Source of the DNA: JANQJA01 sp965267485
GTDB taxonomy: Bacteria > Pseudomonadota > Gammaproteobacteria > Pseudomonadales > Azotimanducaceae
Direction of reading: 5' to 3'
DNA: 64,000 nucleotides
Assembly (NCBI GenBank): GCA_965267485.1
Contig: OZ254080.1
Location: 3,720,001-3,784,000, forward strand
Below are positions 52,465 through 59,758 of the stretch, in pieces (the first letter of the stretch is position 1; each line of letters opens with the position of its first letter). The notes under the pieces are model-generated. The model was not told the DNA's origin. It did no database searches and saw only the letters and a list, made by a program, of their open reading frames with translations. The position numbers were made by a program, and so were the translations under genes.

Positions 52465-53331
52465 ATGCGCTTATTCGCCCTTTTTGCGTTACTTACCGCA
52501 AGCAGCACAGCTGCGGCCACAGTTCTCTATGGAACCACCGGTAATCTGGTTTTCCGATTTGACGAGAATGGCCATGACTTCACCTTTGCCGACAAAAACG
52601 TCGATGCACTCGCATTCGGTAATGGTCTTCTCTACGGATCTAATGGCAACCAGATCTTCCGGTTTGATGACAATGGCAATGATTTCACCTTCGCCAACAA
52701 GAATGTCGACGCACTCGTATTCGGCGATGGTGTCCTCTACGGATCCAATGGCAGCCAAATCTTCCGATTCGACGATAATGGCAATGACTTCACCTTTGCG
52801 AACAAGAACGTTGACGCACTCGCATTCGGGGATGGTGTCCTCTACGGATCTAATGGCAGCCAAATCTTTCGGTTCGACGATAATGGCAATGACTTCACCT
52901 TTGCGAACAAGAACGTTGACGCACTCGCATTCGGGGATGGTGTCCTCTACGGATCTAATGGCAGCCAAATCTTTCGGTTCGACGATAATGGCAATGATTT
53001 CACCTTCGCGAACAAGAACGTTGACGCACTCGCATTCGGCGATGGTGTCCTCTACGGATCTAATGGCAGCCAAATCTTCCGGTTCGACGATAATGGCAAT
53101 GATTTCACCTTCGCGAACGAGAACGTCGACGCCCTAGTTGCAGTCGAAGTACCAACACCCTCCTCCTTCTTCACGTTTCTCACCGCTGCATGCCTGATTC
53201 TGGTTGTGCGGTGTAGAGGTAACGGCAGGCGAAAAATTAGCATCCGAAAGTCCTTACTCGCTCTGGTGCACTGGTGGTGCACTCACAACCAACAAACTGC
53301 AATAGCCCGCGACAACGGCCAGCTCGCATGA
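52465..53331 (+). CDS. Tandem-repeat PEP-CTERM protein
   Basis: 288 residues from the ATG at 52465 (MRLFALFALLTASSTAAA signal peptide). The body is nearly six copies of a 35-residue unit (consensus pieces FGDGVLYGSNGSQIFRF and DDNGNDFTFANKNVDALA), each like one blade of a beta-propeller. The anchor VPTPSSFF, a helix and RCRGNGRRK follows. About 30 more residues come after the basic cluster, unusual for this class, and this tail contains the right integrase arm-type octamers. Confidence 0.78.
   Translation: MRLFALFALLTASSTAAATVLYGTTGNLVFRFDENGHDFTFADKNVDALAFGNGLLYGSNGNQIFRFDDNGNDFTFANKNVDALVFGDGVLYGSNGSQIFRFDDNGNDFTFANKNVDALAFGDGVLYGSNGSQIFRFDDNGNDFTFANKNVDALAFGDGVLYGSNGSQIFRFDDNGNDFTFANKNVDALAFGDGVLYGSNGSQIFRFDDNGNDFTFANENVDALVAVEVPTPSSFFTFLTAACLILVVRCRGNGRRKISIRKSLLALVHWWCTHNQQTAIARDNGQLA
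52603..53127 (+). repeat. Five 105-bp tandem repeats
   Basis: In-frame units starting at 52603, 52708, 52813, 52918 and 53023, each 105 bp. Units 3-5 are nearly identical in DNA, so expansion is recent or kept uniform by conversion. A diverged partial unit precedes at about 52522. Confidence 0.95.
53265..53283 (+). repeat. Right integrase arm-type site pair
   Basis: GGTGCACT at 53265-53272 and again at 53276-53283, 11 bp apart, about 114 bp inside the right attachment core; same motif as near the left core. Confidence 0.6.
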
Positions 53332-53396
53332 CCAATATCCCATTGATTTTCATCCCATTTGCTACTGCAGTGTGTTGACGAATATTGAGATCGCGA

Positions 53397-53453
53397 GATT
53401 CAAAATCCGGTTCCCTTACGGGAGTGCGAGTTCGATTCTCGCCCTCGGTACCA
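53397..53453 (+). pseudogene. tRNA-Leu 3' remnant with right attachment core (attR)
   Basis: Starts with the 17-bp core GATTCAAAATCCGGTTC (53397-53413) and continues through a variable arm, T arm GCGAG-TTCGATT-CTCGC, acceptor strand CCTCGGT and ACCA. The 5' half is missing and bases before the core do not pair, as expected at attR. Confidence 0.85.
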
Positions 53454-53504
53454 AACACTTGTGAGCCGAATCGACGGGTCGGGAGTGCGAGGCTGGCCGC
53501 CCGC

Positions 53505-53528
53505 GTTCGATTCTCGCCCTCGGTACCA
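53505..53528 (+). repeat. Second tRNA 3'-end remnant
   Basis: A 24-bp copy of the T-arm/acceptor end (GTTCGATTCTCGCC then CTCGGTACCA) found at 53430-53453, 75 bp further right, preceded by another CGGGAGTGCGAG block at 53480-53491. Likely scar of an earlier integration. Confidence 0.7.
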
Positions 53529-53537
53529 CTCTGATGG

Positions 53538-53568
53538 CCCAGTCCTGCGATTTCGCAGCGGGACTGGG
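53538..53568. terminator. Hairpin downstream of tRNA remnants
   Basis: CCCAGTCC and GGACTGGG form an 8-bp stem with an inner TGCGA-TT-TCGCA stem. No T-run on either side, so a terminator role (perhaps the original tRNA terminator or that of the HEPN gene) is tentative. Confidence 0.4.
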
Positions 53569-53586
53569 ACTCAGTTCAAACGCTCT

Positions 53587-54309
53587 TCACATACGGATCA
53601 CATACGGATAGTGAATCCGCCCCCAGTCTTCCCGCTCGTCGAACATGAGCTCGATGATGATCGGCATGAGTTCGAGCATGAGCCGCTTGCCGTCACGCAC
53701 CTGGTCGCGGTTGGCTGAACTCTGCCATGTGGCGCCGCCGTGCACGACCTGGTTCCGAAGCGTGTACAGCCGATGCATGATGATCGTGAGCAGTCGCGGA
53801 ACGTCGTTGTCGGCAAGTGCCCGGTGGGCCTTCTTCTTATCGTCTTCGAACAGCGCTTGCCACTCGTCATTGCCGTCCCGCAGCGACCGCCAGAACGGTT
53901 CGAACACCCACTGGTTGTCGATCAACAGCCGGATGAAGTTCGAGAAGTTGAACCAGAGGCAATTGTAGATGCGCTCGTCCTCGTCAAGCCGGACGAGCTT
54001 GGCAGCAAACTCGCGGAAGTCTCGACCAAACGTGTGATCCGTCGCGCCGTCGTTCACGGCGTAGCAGGAGTTGAACGAGATCCAGAGCGCGATCAACGCC
54101 ATGTCCTCATCCGTCTCCGCGTACTGCTCGGCGCACTGGAGCCAGCTTACGGCGCGGTGCAACCGCGTCGCGTGATCGTTCGACATCCCGTCGCGCACGT
54201 CGCGCAGTGCGTGACGAAGTTCATCCGCTTTCAAGGGCGCTTCCTCGACGAAGGCATGATCGTTCGCAACTACCCTATCTCGGGATCGCGACCCCGTCGA
54301 GTTGGTCAT
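53587..54309 (-). CDS. HEPN (Apea-like) domain protein
   Basis: 240 residues. The HEPN RNase-type motif R-x4-H is at 185-190 (RNQVVHGG), and the N-terminal helices RLHRAVSWLQCAEQY...ALIALWISFNSCYAVND match the Apea-type HEPN layout. HEPN proteins are often RNases in toxin or defence systems, but some Apea proteins have unknown roles. Divergent from the HNH gene, so the LexA box at 54371 lies upstream of both. Confidence 0.72.
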   Translation of the reverse strand: MTNSTGSRSRDRVVANDHAFVEEAPLKADELRHALRDVRDGMSNDHATRLHRAVSWLQCAEQYAETDEDMALIALWISFNSCYAVNDGATDHTFGRDFREFAAKLVRLDEDERIYNCLWFNFSNFIRLLIDNQWVFEPFWRSLRDGNDEWQALFEDDKKKAHRALADNDVPRLLTIIMHRLYTLRNQVVHGGATWQSSANRDQVRDGKRLMLELMPIIIELMFDEREDWGRIHYPYVIRM

Positions 54310-54370
54310 GCCGCGAGGTGCTAGTGCCTGCCTGCGTGATGCCGATTTGTTATTTCACGCTCTTATCCAA

Positions 54371-54392
54371 TAACTGTATATTTATACAGTTA
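54371..54392. promoter_or_regulatory. LexA (SOS) box
   Basis: Perfect 10-bp inverted repeat TAACTGTATA with TT between the arms; it contains CTG-N10-CAG with an all-A/T centre and is one base pair per arm from the E. coli ideal. It lies 22 bp before the HNH start and 61 bp before the HEPN start. Confidence 0.88.
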
Positions 54393-54413
54393 ACGAGCTA
54401 CTTCAAGGACGAG

Positions 54414-55664
54414 ATGACAATGCCCGCACGCCCCGTTTCCACACGCACCATCGACCAGTTGGAAGACGACATCGTCTCTCTGTCGCAGCGCATGAACGCT
54501 TCGGAGTTCGAGTTTCTGATGCTCGTCCTCGAGTTCGACATTCGCCAGGGCTGGAAGGAGTACCACTTCAACAACTGCGCCGAGTGGCTGAACATGAAGT
54601 GCGGCATCACCGTTGCGGCCGGGCGTGAGAAAGTCCGGGTCGCGCATGCGCTCTATACGCTGCCGAGGACGGCGCAGGCGTTCCGTCAGGGCCAGCTCTC
54701 CTATTCCAAGGCACGCGCACTGACGCGGGTCGCGACCCCTCAGAACGAGGCGGAGTTGCTCGCGTTCGCCATTCCGCAAACCGCGTCACGCGTCGAGGAC
54801 TATTGCCGGTACCTCCGCAATGCCGAGCGGCGCGCATCGACCGTCGATGCCAACCGGGCTCATCGCAACCGGTACCTCAGCCGCACGAGTCACGCAGACG
54901 GCACGATGACGATCAACGTCGAATTGCCACAGGAACTCGGGGACGTTGTGATGAAAGCCATCGAAATCGCGATGGCAGACGACGAACCGGACGAGGGCTC
55001 GTATTTCGCCCGCCAGGCCGACGCGCTCGTTGCAGTCGCCCGCGACTGGCTCGCCGGCGGCAACGATCGGCAGACTTCCAGCGCCGACAACTACCAGATT
55101 CTGGTCCATGTCGATGAATCCGCACTGCGCGACCAGGGCGGCAAGAGCGACTTGCCTGTCGAGTCCGTGCGGCGGCTCGCATGCGACGGCAGCCTGGTCG
55201 AGGTCATCGAGAACAAGCAGGGTGAGCCACTGAACGTCGGCAGAAAGCACCGCGTGGTTTCGCCGCCGCTCAGGCGGGCGTTGCTCGCCCGCGACAGAAC
55301 TTGCCGCTACCCCGGCTGCACCCACGACAAATGGCTCGATGCGCATCACGTGATGCACTGGGTCGATGGCGGTGAGACGAGTCTCGCGAACACCATGCTG
55401 CTCTGCTCACGGCATCATCGCCTGCTCCATGAGGGCGGCTATACAATCGAGAAGGACTTCAAGGGTGTGTGGTTCTTTCGCCACGCCAATGGCCGAACGA
55501 TTCCCGAGCCGCCACTGTACGAGGCAAGCGGTACAAACGCATCACGTGATGCGTCGTCTCACGAGATCGGTGAGCCAGGACCGCCGCTCTACCTTGTCAC
55601 TTACGGTCGATCTCGTAGTTCACCGCCACGCGATAGTCAGCATAGTCAGCGTCTATCTGCTTGA
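54414..55664 (+). CDS. DUF222 / HNH endonuclease
   Basis: 416 residues from the ATG at 54414 (AAGGA just upstream). N-terminal DUF222 helical region (to about 300), then an HNH domain: CRYPGCTHDKWLDAHHVMHW with the HH pair, SLANTMLLCSRHHRLLHEGG, four zinc-type cysteines/histidines. These 13E12-like proteins are common but of unclear biological role. The LexA box makes it a likely SOS gene. Its last 68 bp overlap the mscS-like gene (convergent). Confidence 0.88.
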   Translation: MTMPARPVSTRTIDQLEDDIVSLSQRMNASEFEFLMLVLEFDIRQGWKEYHFNNCAEWLNMKCGITVAAGREKVRVAHALYTLPRTAQAFRQGQLSYSKARALTRVATPQNEAELLAFAIPQTASRVEDYCRYLRNAERRASTVDANRAHRNRYLSRTSHADGTMTINVELPQELGDVVMKAIEIAMADDEPDEGSYFARQADALVAVARDWLAGGNDRQTSSADNYQILVHVDESALRDQGGKSDLPVESVRRLACDGSLVEVIENKQGEPLNVGRKHRVVSPPLRRALLARDRTCRYPGCTHDKWLDAHHVMHWVDGGETSLANTMLLCSRHHRLLHEGGYTIEKDFKGVWFFRHANGRTIPEPPLYEASGTNASRDASSHEIGEPGPPLYLVTYGRSRSSPPRDSQHSQRLSA

Positions 55665-56421
55665 TGCGGGCCAGCAGATCCTGACGGAACGTGGTTTCAA
55701 TGATCGATCCTCGACCAGGCCAGATGCGGAATTTGACGCGCAGATAAATCTTGCCCGAGGCGGTTTCGCGGCGCCCTTCGAGCTCAACCGGTGCACGCAG
55801 TATTCCGGGAAACTGCTCGCGGGCACTCTGCACGATCTGCTCGACAGCGGCTTCGATCTCGCGATCGTATTTGTCATTGCCGGTCAGTTCGATATCGACG
55901 AGGCAGCGTATGTATCCGCGAGGGTAGTTGATCATGCTCGCAAGCGTTCGGTTCGGGATGTAGACCCGCGCACCCATCGAGTTCTCGAGGACGGTGAATC
56001 GCATGCCGATCGAGCGGACGATACCAACCTGCCCAGAGATCTCGACCATATCCCCGATCTCGATGAGATCAGAGAGAATGACCGTGAGCCCGGTGATCAC
56101 ATCCTGCACGATGTTCTGGCTGCCGAATCCGACGGCCAGGCCAATGACACTCGCGGTGGCAAGATAGGCTGTGATCGACACGCCCATCTCGGCGAGCACA
56201 AGCCCGAACGCGAGAAAGTAAACCGAGAATACGGTCACGCCAGAAACAAGCTGCACGACCGTCTGCAGCTTCGCGACTTTCACATCGCTGACTGCCCGCC
56301 CGAGCAGCAGGAAGGACCGCCGCAGACCCTCGGCCAGCAGGTGCGCTGCGAGCGCGAGCGCAATGACGATCACGATGCGAGGCAGGCCGATTATCGTGTT
56401 GAGTTCATCGACGATCGACAT
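55597..56421 (-). CDS. Small-conductance mechanosensitive channel (MscS family)
   Basis: 274 residues, close to E. coli MscS (286). Three N-terminal membrane helices; pore helix TM3 with ASVIGLAVGFGSQNIVQDVITGL, then the beta domain (IEIGDMVEISGQVGIVRSIGMRFTVLE, YIPNRTLASMINYPRG). Releases solutes on hypo-osmotic shock. Last gene of the BCCT-Usp-STAS-PhyH-MscS run; starts directly after the PhyH stop. Confidence 0.92.
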   Translation of the reverse strand: MSIVDELNTIIGLPRIVIVIALALAAHLLAEGLRRSFLLLGRAVSDVKVAKLQTVVQLVSGVTVFSVYFLAFGLVLAEMGVSITAYLATASVIGLAVGFGSQNIVQDVITGLTVILSDLIEIGDMVEISGQVGIVRSIGMRFTVLENSMGARVYIPNRTLASMINYPRGYIRCLVDIELTGNDKYDREIEAAVEQIVQSAREQFPGILRAPVELEGRRETASGKIYLRVKFRIWPGRGSIIETTFRQDLLARIKQIDADYADYRVAVNYEIDRK

Positions 56422-57210
56422 CTATCGCGGCTCCGTCTGTCGCGCCTCGAACAGCACGCTGCGCGCCGCCGGACGGTTGTAACGCTCACTGACGGTCGCG
56501 GCGTCCATCAGACACACGCTGAACGCCCGGCGCGGCTCGCTCGTGCGATTCACACCGCTCGAGTGCAACATCCAGTTGTGCATGAGTACAACCTCACCGG
56601 CCTCGAGGGTCAGGGGTATTCGGCGCGGATCATTGTCATAGGCTGCCGCCATCTCCGGCGTCAGAAATCCACTGCCATGTCTGGGGTTCAGCAGTGTGTG
56701 ATGGGTCCGGGGGATGATCTCCACGCAGCCGTTGTCTTCCGTCGCCGCATCGAGCGCGGTGTAGATGGTAATCAGCGGGTCGCGATCAAGCGCGCGCCAA
56801 CGATCCTGGTGAAGTGGCAACACCGTGCCCTTGCCTGCCGGCTTGTTCATAAACATCGCGCGAAATGCAGCAATCGCAATATCGCCATAGATGTGTCGGG
56901 CGATCTCCTCGAAGACCGGCAGGGTCATGTACTCACGGAAGACGGGATCGGTCTCCAGTTGCTCGATCTTCCGGTAGTTGAGCGTCTTGCCCTTGAAGCC
57001 GCGGGTTTGCGGGCCCGCCGATTCATAAACGCCGTCCGCCGAATCGAGCTGCATCAGCATCCTGTCATAGTCGACGTTCGCCTCGCCCATCATGATTTCA
57101 TCGATGCGGCGCTGCATCGCTGCCAGCAGCGTATCCGTTGCCACCTGGCCGAGACGAAGATACCCCTCGCGCTCGTAGCACGCCCACTGTTCAGAAGAAA
57201 TCCGGGCCAC
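56422..57210 (-). CDS. Phytanoyl-CoA dioxygenase (PhyH) family protein
   Basis: 262 residues. Fe(II)/2-oxoglutarate dioxygenase fold: metal ligands His 134 and Asp 136 (LHQDRW) and His 216 (HNWMLHSSGVNRT), 2-oxoglutarate-binding Arg 227 or 228. The family includes ectoine hydroxylase and many small-molecule hydroxylases; the place between osmotic genes hints at an osmolyte substrate, but sequence does not show it. 2 bp after the STAS-like gene. Confidence 0.85.
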   Translation of the reverse strand: MARISSEQWACYEREGYLRLGQVATDTLLAAMQRRIDEIMMGEANVDYDRMLMQLDSADGVYESAGPQTRGFKGKTLNYRKIEQLETDPVFREYMTLPVFEEIARHIYGDIAIAAFRAMFMNKPAGKGTVLPLHQDRWRALDRDPLITIYTALDAATEDNGCVEIIPRTHHTLLNPRHGSGFLTPEMAAAYDNDPRRIPLTLEAGEVVLMHNWMLHSSGVNRTSEPRRAFSVCLMDAATVSERYNRPAARSVLFEARQTEPR

Positions 57211-57212
57211 GG

Positions 57213-57650
57213 TCAGGCGTCGGTTGCCTTGTGGCCGTCGGGCACCATGTCGGCGATGAGTGACGCCACATCCACTGCTGCATGCCCAAGCCAGTCCAGC
57301 GCCGGTGGCAGGTCTCGAAACACGCGAATATCAACATCCGGCATGTCGCGTTCGGCAAGCGTCGCGAACTGACGCTGTACGCCGAACGCGACGTCTTCGA
57401 AGCCAGAGATGATCGCGAGCTTGATCGGTCTTGCGACGGCGATAATGCGGCCAGCCAGCAGGGGGCCGAATTCGTTCATGGCCAGCAGCGTGTCGATGCG
57501 CGACGCATCGACAAGCACGTCATAGCTGATGGTGGGGCCAAGATCAGTCGCCAACTTCCGGCGCATCGTCTGGATCTCTTCGTGCGACGGCTCGCCCCAC
57601 TGACATACAATCATCAGCCGAAGCTCTTCCAAAAGACGGTAATCGATCAT
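57213..57650 (-). CDS. STAS/SpoIIAA-like protein
   Basis: 145 residues. Alternating strands and helices (MIDYRLLEELRLMIVCQWGEPSHEEI, SYDVLVDASRID, KLAIISGFEDVAFGVQRQFATL, VDIRVFRDLPPALDWLG) resemble the SpoIIAA-like (PF11964 type) group of small STAS proteins that bind lipids or partner proteins. No catalytic residues evident. Between Usp and PhyH genes of the same operon. Confidence 0.6.
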   Translation of the reverse strand: MIDYRLLEELRLMIVCQWGEPSHEEIQTMRRKLATDLGPTISYDVLVDASRIDTLLAMNEFGPLLAGRIIAVARPIKLAIISGFEDVAFGVQRQFATLAERDMPDVDIRVFRDLPPALDWLGHAAVDVASLIADMVPDGHKATDA

Positions 57651-57677
57651 CCGATCAGTTTATCCCAGATTGGTTAA

Positions 57678-58091
57678 CTACCGTACAACGAGCACCGAAA
57701 GATCAGTATGGGACGCGAGCCACCCGGCATTGGAGCTGAAAACGTACTCCCGATAGCCCGGCACATGCGACGCTATCACGACGAGATCAACGCCGTGCTC
57801 ATGAAACCAGGCATCCAGCGATTCATCGAGTTCGGCCGAAGGATCGTTGCAAACCACAACGTGCGGCGTGAACACGGTGTCAAACTGCTTGCTCCGCTTC
57901 TCGGCGAATGCGGCGAGTCGTTCCGCAAACTCTTCGGGATTGTGAGCGACAGGGCCCGGTGACCGCGAGGTCACGGACACCAGATGCAGGGACGCACCGG
58001 TTGCGCTAGCCAACGCGGCCGCTGTCTCGAGCGCCTTGTCGAGTTGTTGCTCGTGAGAGAGGTCGACCGGAATACCGATTTTCTCGTACAT
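57678..58091 (-). CDS. Universal stress protein (UspA family)
   Basis: 137 residues, a single Usp domain: MYEKIGIPVDLSHEQQLDKALETAAALA, then HGVDLVVIASHVPGYREYVFSSNAGWLASHTDLSVLVVR. The usual ATP-binding GxxG-x9-GS is altered to PGYREYVFSSNAG, so it may not bind ATP in the classic way. Starts on the last base of the BCCT stop (TGATG), suggesting a regulatory partner of that transporter. Confidence 0.88.
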   Translation of the reverse strand: MYEKIGIPVDLSHEQQLDKALETAAALASATGASLHLVSVTSRSPGPVAHNPEEFAERLAAFAEKRSKQFDTVFTPHVVVCNDPSAELDESLDAWFHEHGVDLVVIASHVPGYREYVFSSNAGWLASHTDLSVLVVR

Positions 58092-59701
58092 CAGGACTCC
58101 GCAGCCTCCGTCTCGGCATCAGCTTCCATCAGCTTCACCTCTGCGCTCAGGCCCTTGTAGAGACTGTACGTCATCATCAGCATCACAATCGCAAACGGGA
58201 ATCCCGTCGCCAGGGCGAGTGCCTGCAATGACGAGAGCCCGCCACCGAGCATCAGCGCAACGCCGATCAGGCCAAGGAATACGCACCAGAACACGCGCTG
58301 CGAAATCGGTGTTTCGATCTTGCCGCCCGCCGTCATCGTATCCACGATGAGCGAGCCGGAATCCATCGACGTCACGAAGAACACGAGCACCAGTACGATG
58401 CCGAGAATCGATGTCAGCAGTTCAAGGGGGTAGTGCGTGAGGAATACGAACAGCGTGAGTTCCGCTTCAAAGTTGCGCACCGTGCGGGCGACATCATCGA
58501 GCCCCTGCACGAAATACTGGTCCATCGCCGTGTAACCAAAGATCGTCATCCACATGATGAAGATGAACGACGGCGCAAGCAGCGCGGCAACGACAAACTC
58601 CCGCACCGTACGACCGGACGAAATACGCGCAACGAACATCCCGACGAAGGGCGAGAACGCGATCCACCATGCCCAGTAGAACGTCGTCCAGTCATGCATG
58701 TAGTACATATCCTCACGCCCCACCCAGTTACTGAGCGTCGGCAGATACTCGATATACGCCACACTGTACTCGAAGAACCCAGACAGAATATCGAGTGTCG
58801 GCCCGAGGGCGAGGATGAACAGTCCGAGCACCGCTGCCGCTATCATGTTGAGTTCGCTCAGTACCTTGATGCCACCATCGAGACCCCGAACAACCGAAAC
58901 CAGTGCCATCAGGGTAATCACGACAATCACGGCGATCTTGGTGTACTCGCCTGTCGGCATGTCGAACAGGTATTTGAGGCCACCCGCCGCCTGCTCGGCG
59001 CCAAAGCCCAGCGAGGTGGCAAGGCCGAACAACGTCGCGAAGATCGCAAGGATATCGATGATGTGTCCCGGCCAGCCCCAGACCCGTTCACCGAATATCG
59101 GGTACATCGCCGAGCGGATGATGAGCGGCATACCCTTGTTGTAGGAAAAGAACGCAAGAGACAGCCCCACGATCGAATAGATCGCCCAGGGATGAAACGC
59201 CCAGTGGTAGATCGTCGCCGCCATCGCGAGTTCGCGACGCTCGTCGCCCGTCACGCCGTCCATGCCGAGCGGTGGCGTCAGCGCGTGGTTCATTGGCTCC
59301 AGCACGCCGTAGAACATGATGCCGATGCCAATACCGGCCGCGAACAGCATCGAGACCCAGCTCGGGTAGGAATACATCGGCTTGGCATCGGGCCCACCGA
59401 TCCTTACGTTGCCGAGGGGGCTGAGCACGAGATATACGCAGAAGAGCAGAAAGATGTTTGCGGCTGCCATGAAGAACCAGTCGAGACGGGTAGTCAGCCA
59501 GGGCCGCAGCGTACCGAACCAGTCGGCCGCTGTGGCAGGAAACATCAGTGTAAATACGACAAAAAGGACAACCGTGGTGCCGGCAATGGCAAAGACCGGA
59601 TTGTGGACATCCAGGCCGAGCGGCTGGATGTTGTCTTGCCCGACGATATAGTCGGTCTGGTATTCATCGACGATCTCGTCGCTTTCGATCTGGGAAGACA
59701 A
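58091..59701 (-). CDS. BCCT-family betaine/carnitine/choline transporter
   Basis: 536 residues, 12 membrane helices. Family motifs: GIGIGIMFYGVLEPMNHAL, YHWAFHPWAIYSIVGLSLAFF, KGMPLIIRSAMYPIFGERVWGWPGH and DWTTFYWAWWIAFSPFVGMFVARISSGRT. Imports a quaternary-ammonium osmolyte with Na+ or H+. The start is a TTG at 59701 with GGAG 6 bp upstream; no closer ATG restores the N-terminal region. Operon leader for the stress genes downstream. Confidence 0.93.
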   Translation of the reverse strand: MSSQIESDEIVDEYQTDYIVGQDNIQPLGLDVHNPVFAIAGTTVVLFVVFTLMFPATAADWFGTLRPWLTTRLDWFFMAAANIFLLFCVYLVLSPLGNVRIGGPDAKPMYSYPSWVSMLFAAGIGIGIMFYGVLEPMNHALTPPLGMDGVTGDERRELAMAATIYHWAFHPWAIYSIVGLSLAFFSYNKGMPLIIRSAMYPIFGERVWGWPGHIIDILAIFATLFGLATSLGFGAEQAAGGLKYLFDMPTGEYTKIAVIVVITLMALVSVVRGLDGGIKVLSELNMIAAAVLGLFILALGPTLDILSGFFEYSVAYIEYLPTLSNWVGREDMYYMHDWTTFYWAWWIAFSPFVGMFVARISSGRTVREFVVAALLAPSFIFIMWMTIFGYTAMDQYFVQGLDDVARTVRNFEAELTLFVFLTHYPLELLTSILGIVLVLVFFVTSMDSGSLIVDTMTAGGKIETPISQRVFWCVFLGLIGVALMLGGGLSSLQALALATGFPFAIVMLMMTYSLYKGLSAEVKLMEADAETEAAES

Positions 59702-59758
59702 AACAACTCCGGCTGCCGCGAAGCGCTCACCCTACCATCAGGGCAGCCGGGTGTCATA

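Larger units (their letters stand above)
39320..53413 (+). mobile_element. Integrated phage-satellite (PICI-like) element in tRNA-Leu
   Basis: About 14 kb bounded by a 17-bp direct repeat of tRNA-Leu, visibly more A/T-rich than the flanks. Contains a tyrosine integrase, an AlpA-like protein, replication genes and a small terminase subunit, all on the plus strand, and no large terminase, portal, protease, capsid or tail gene. This is the gene content of phage-inducible chromosomal islands. Cargo: a TIGR04255-like operon, a PD-(D/E)XK-like protein, four PEP-CTERM proteins and a GIY-YIG operon. A decayed prophage is the alternative, but the intact overlapping replication operon argues against decay. 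Confidence 0.75.

Noticed and set aside
52489..53073. Minus-strand repetitive frame of 194 codons
   Set aside because: The 105-bp repeats are a multiple of three, so several frames stay open together; only the plus frame has a signal peptide and a sorting anchor.
52603..53127. Possible CRISPR array
   Set aside because: Repeats are contiguous 105-bp coding units without spacers.
39320..53413. Complete prophage
   Set aside because: No large terminase, portal, protease, capsid, tail or lysis gene can be recognised between the attachment repeats.
55366..57372. Long plus-strand open frame (about 668 codons)
   Set aside because: Runs through the end of the HNH gene in another frame and antisense to the MscS and PhyH genes; no domain visible.
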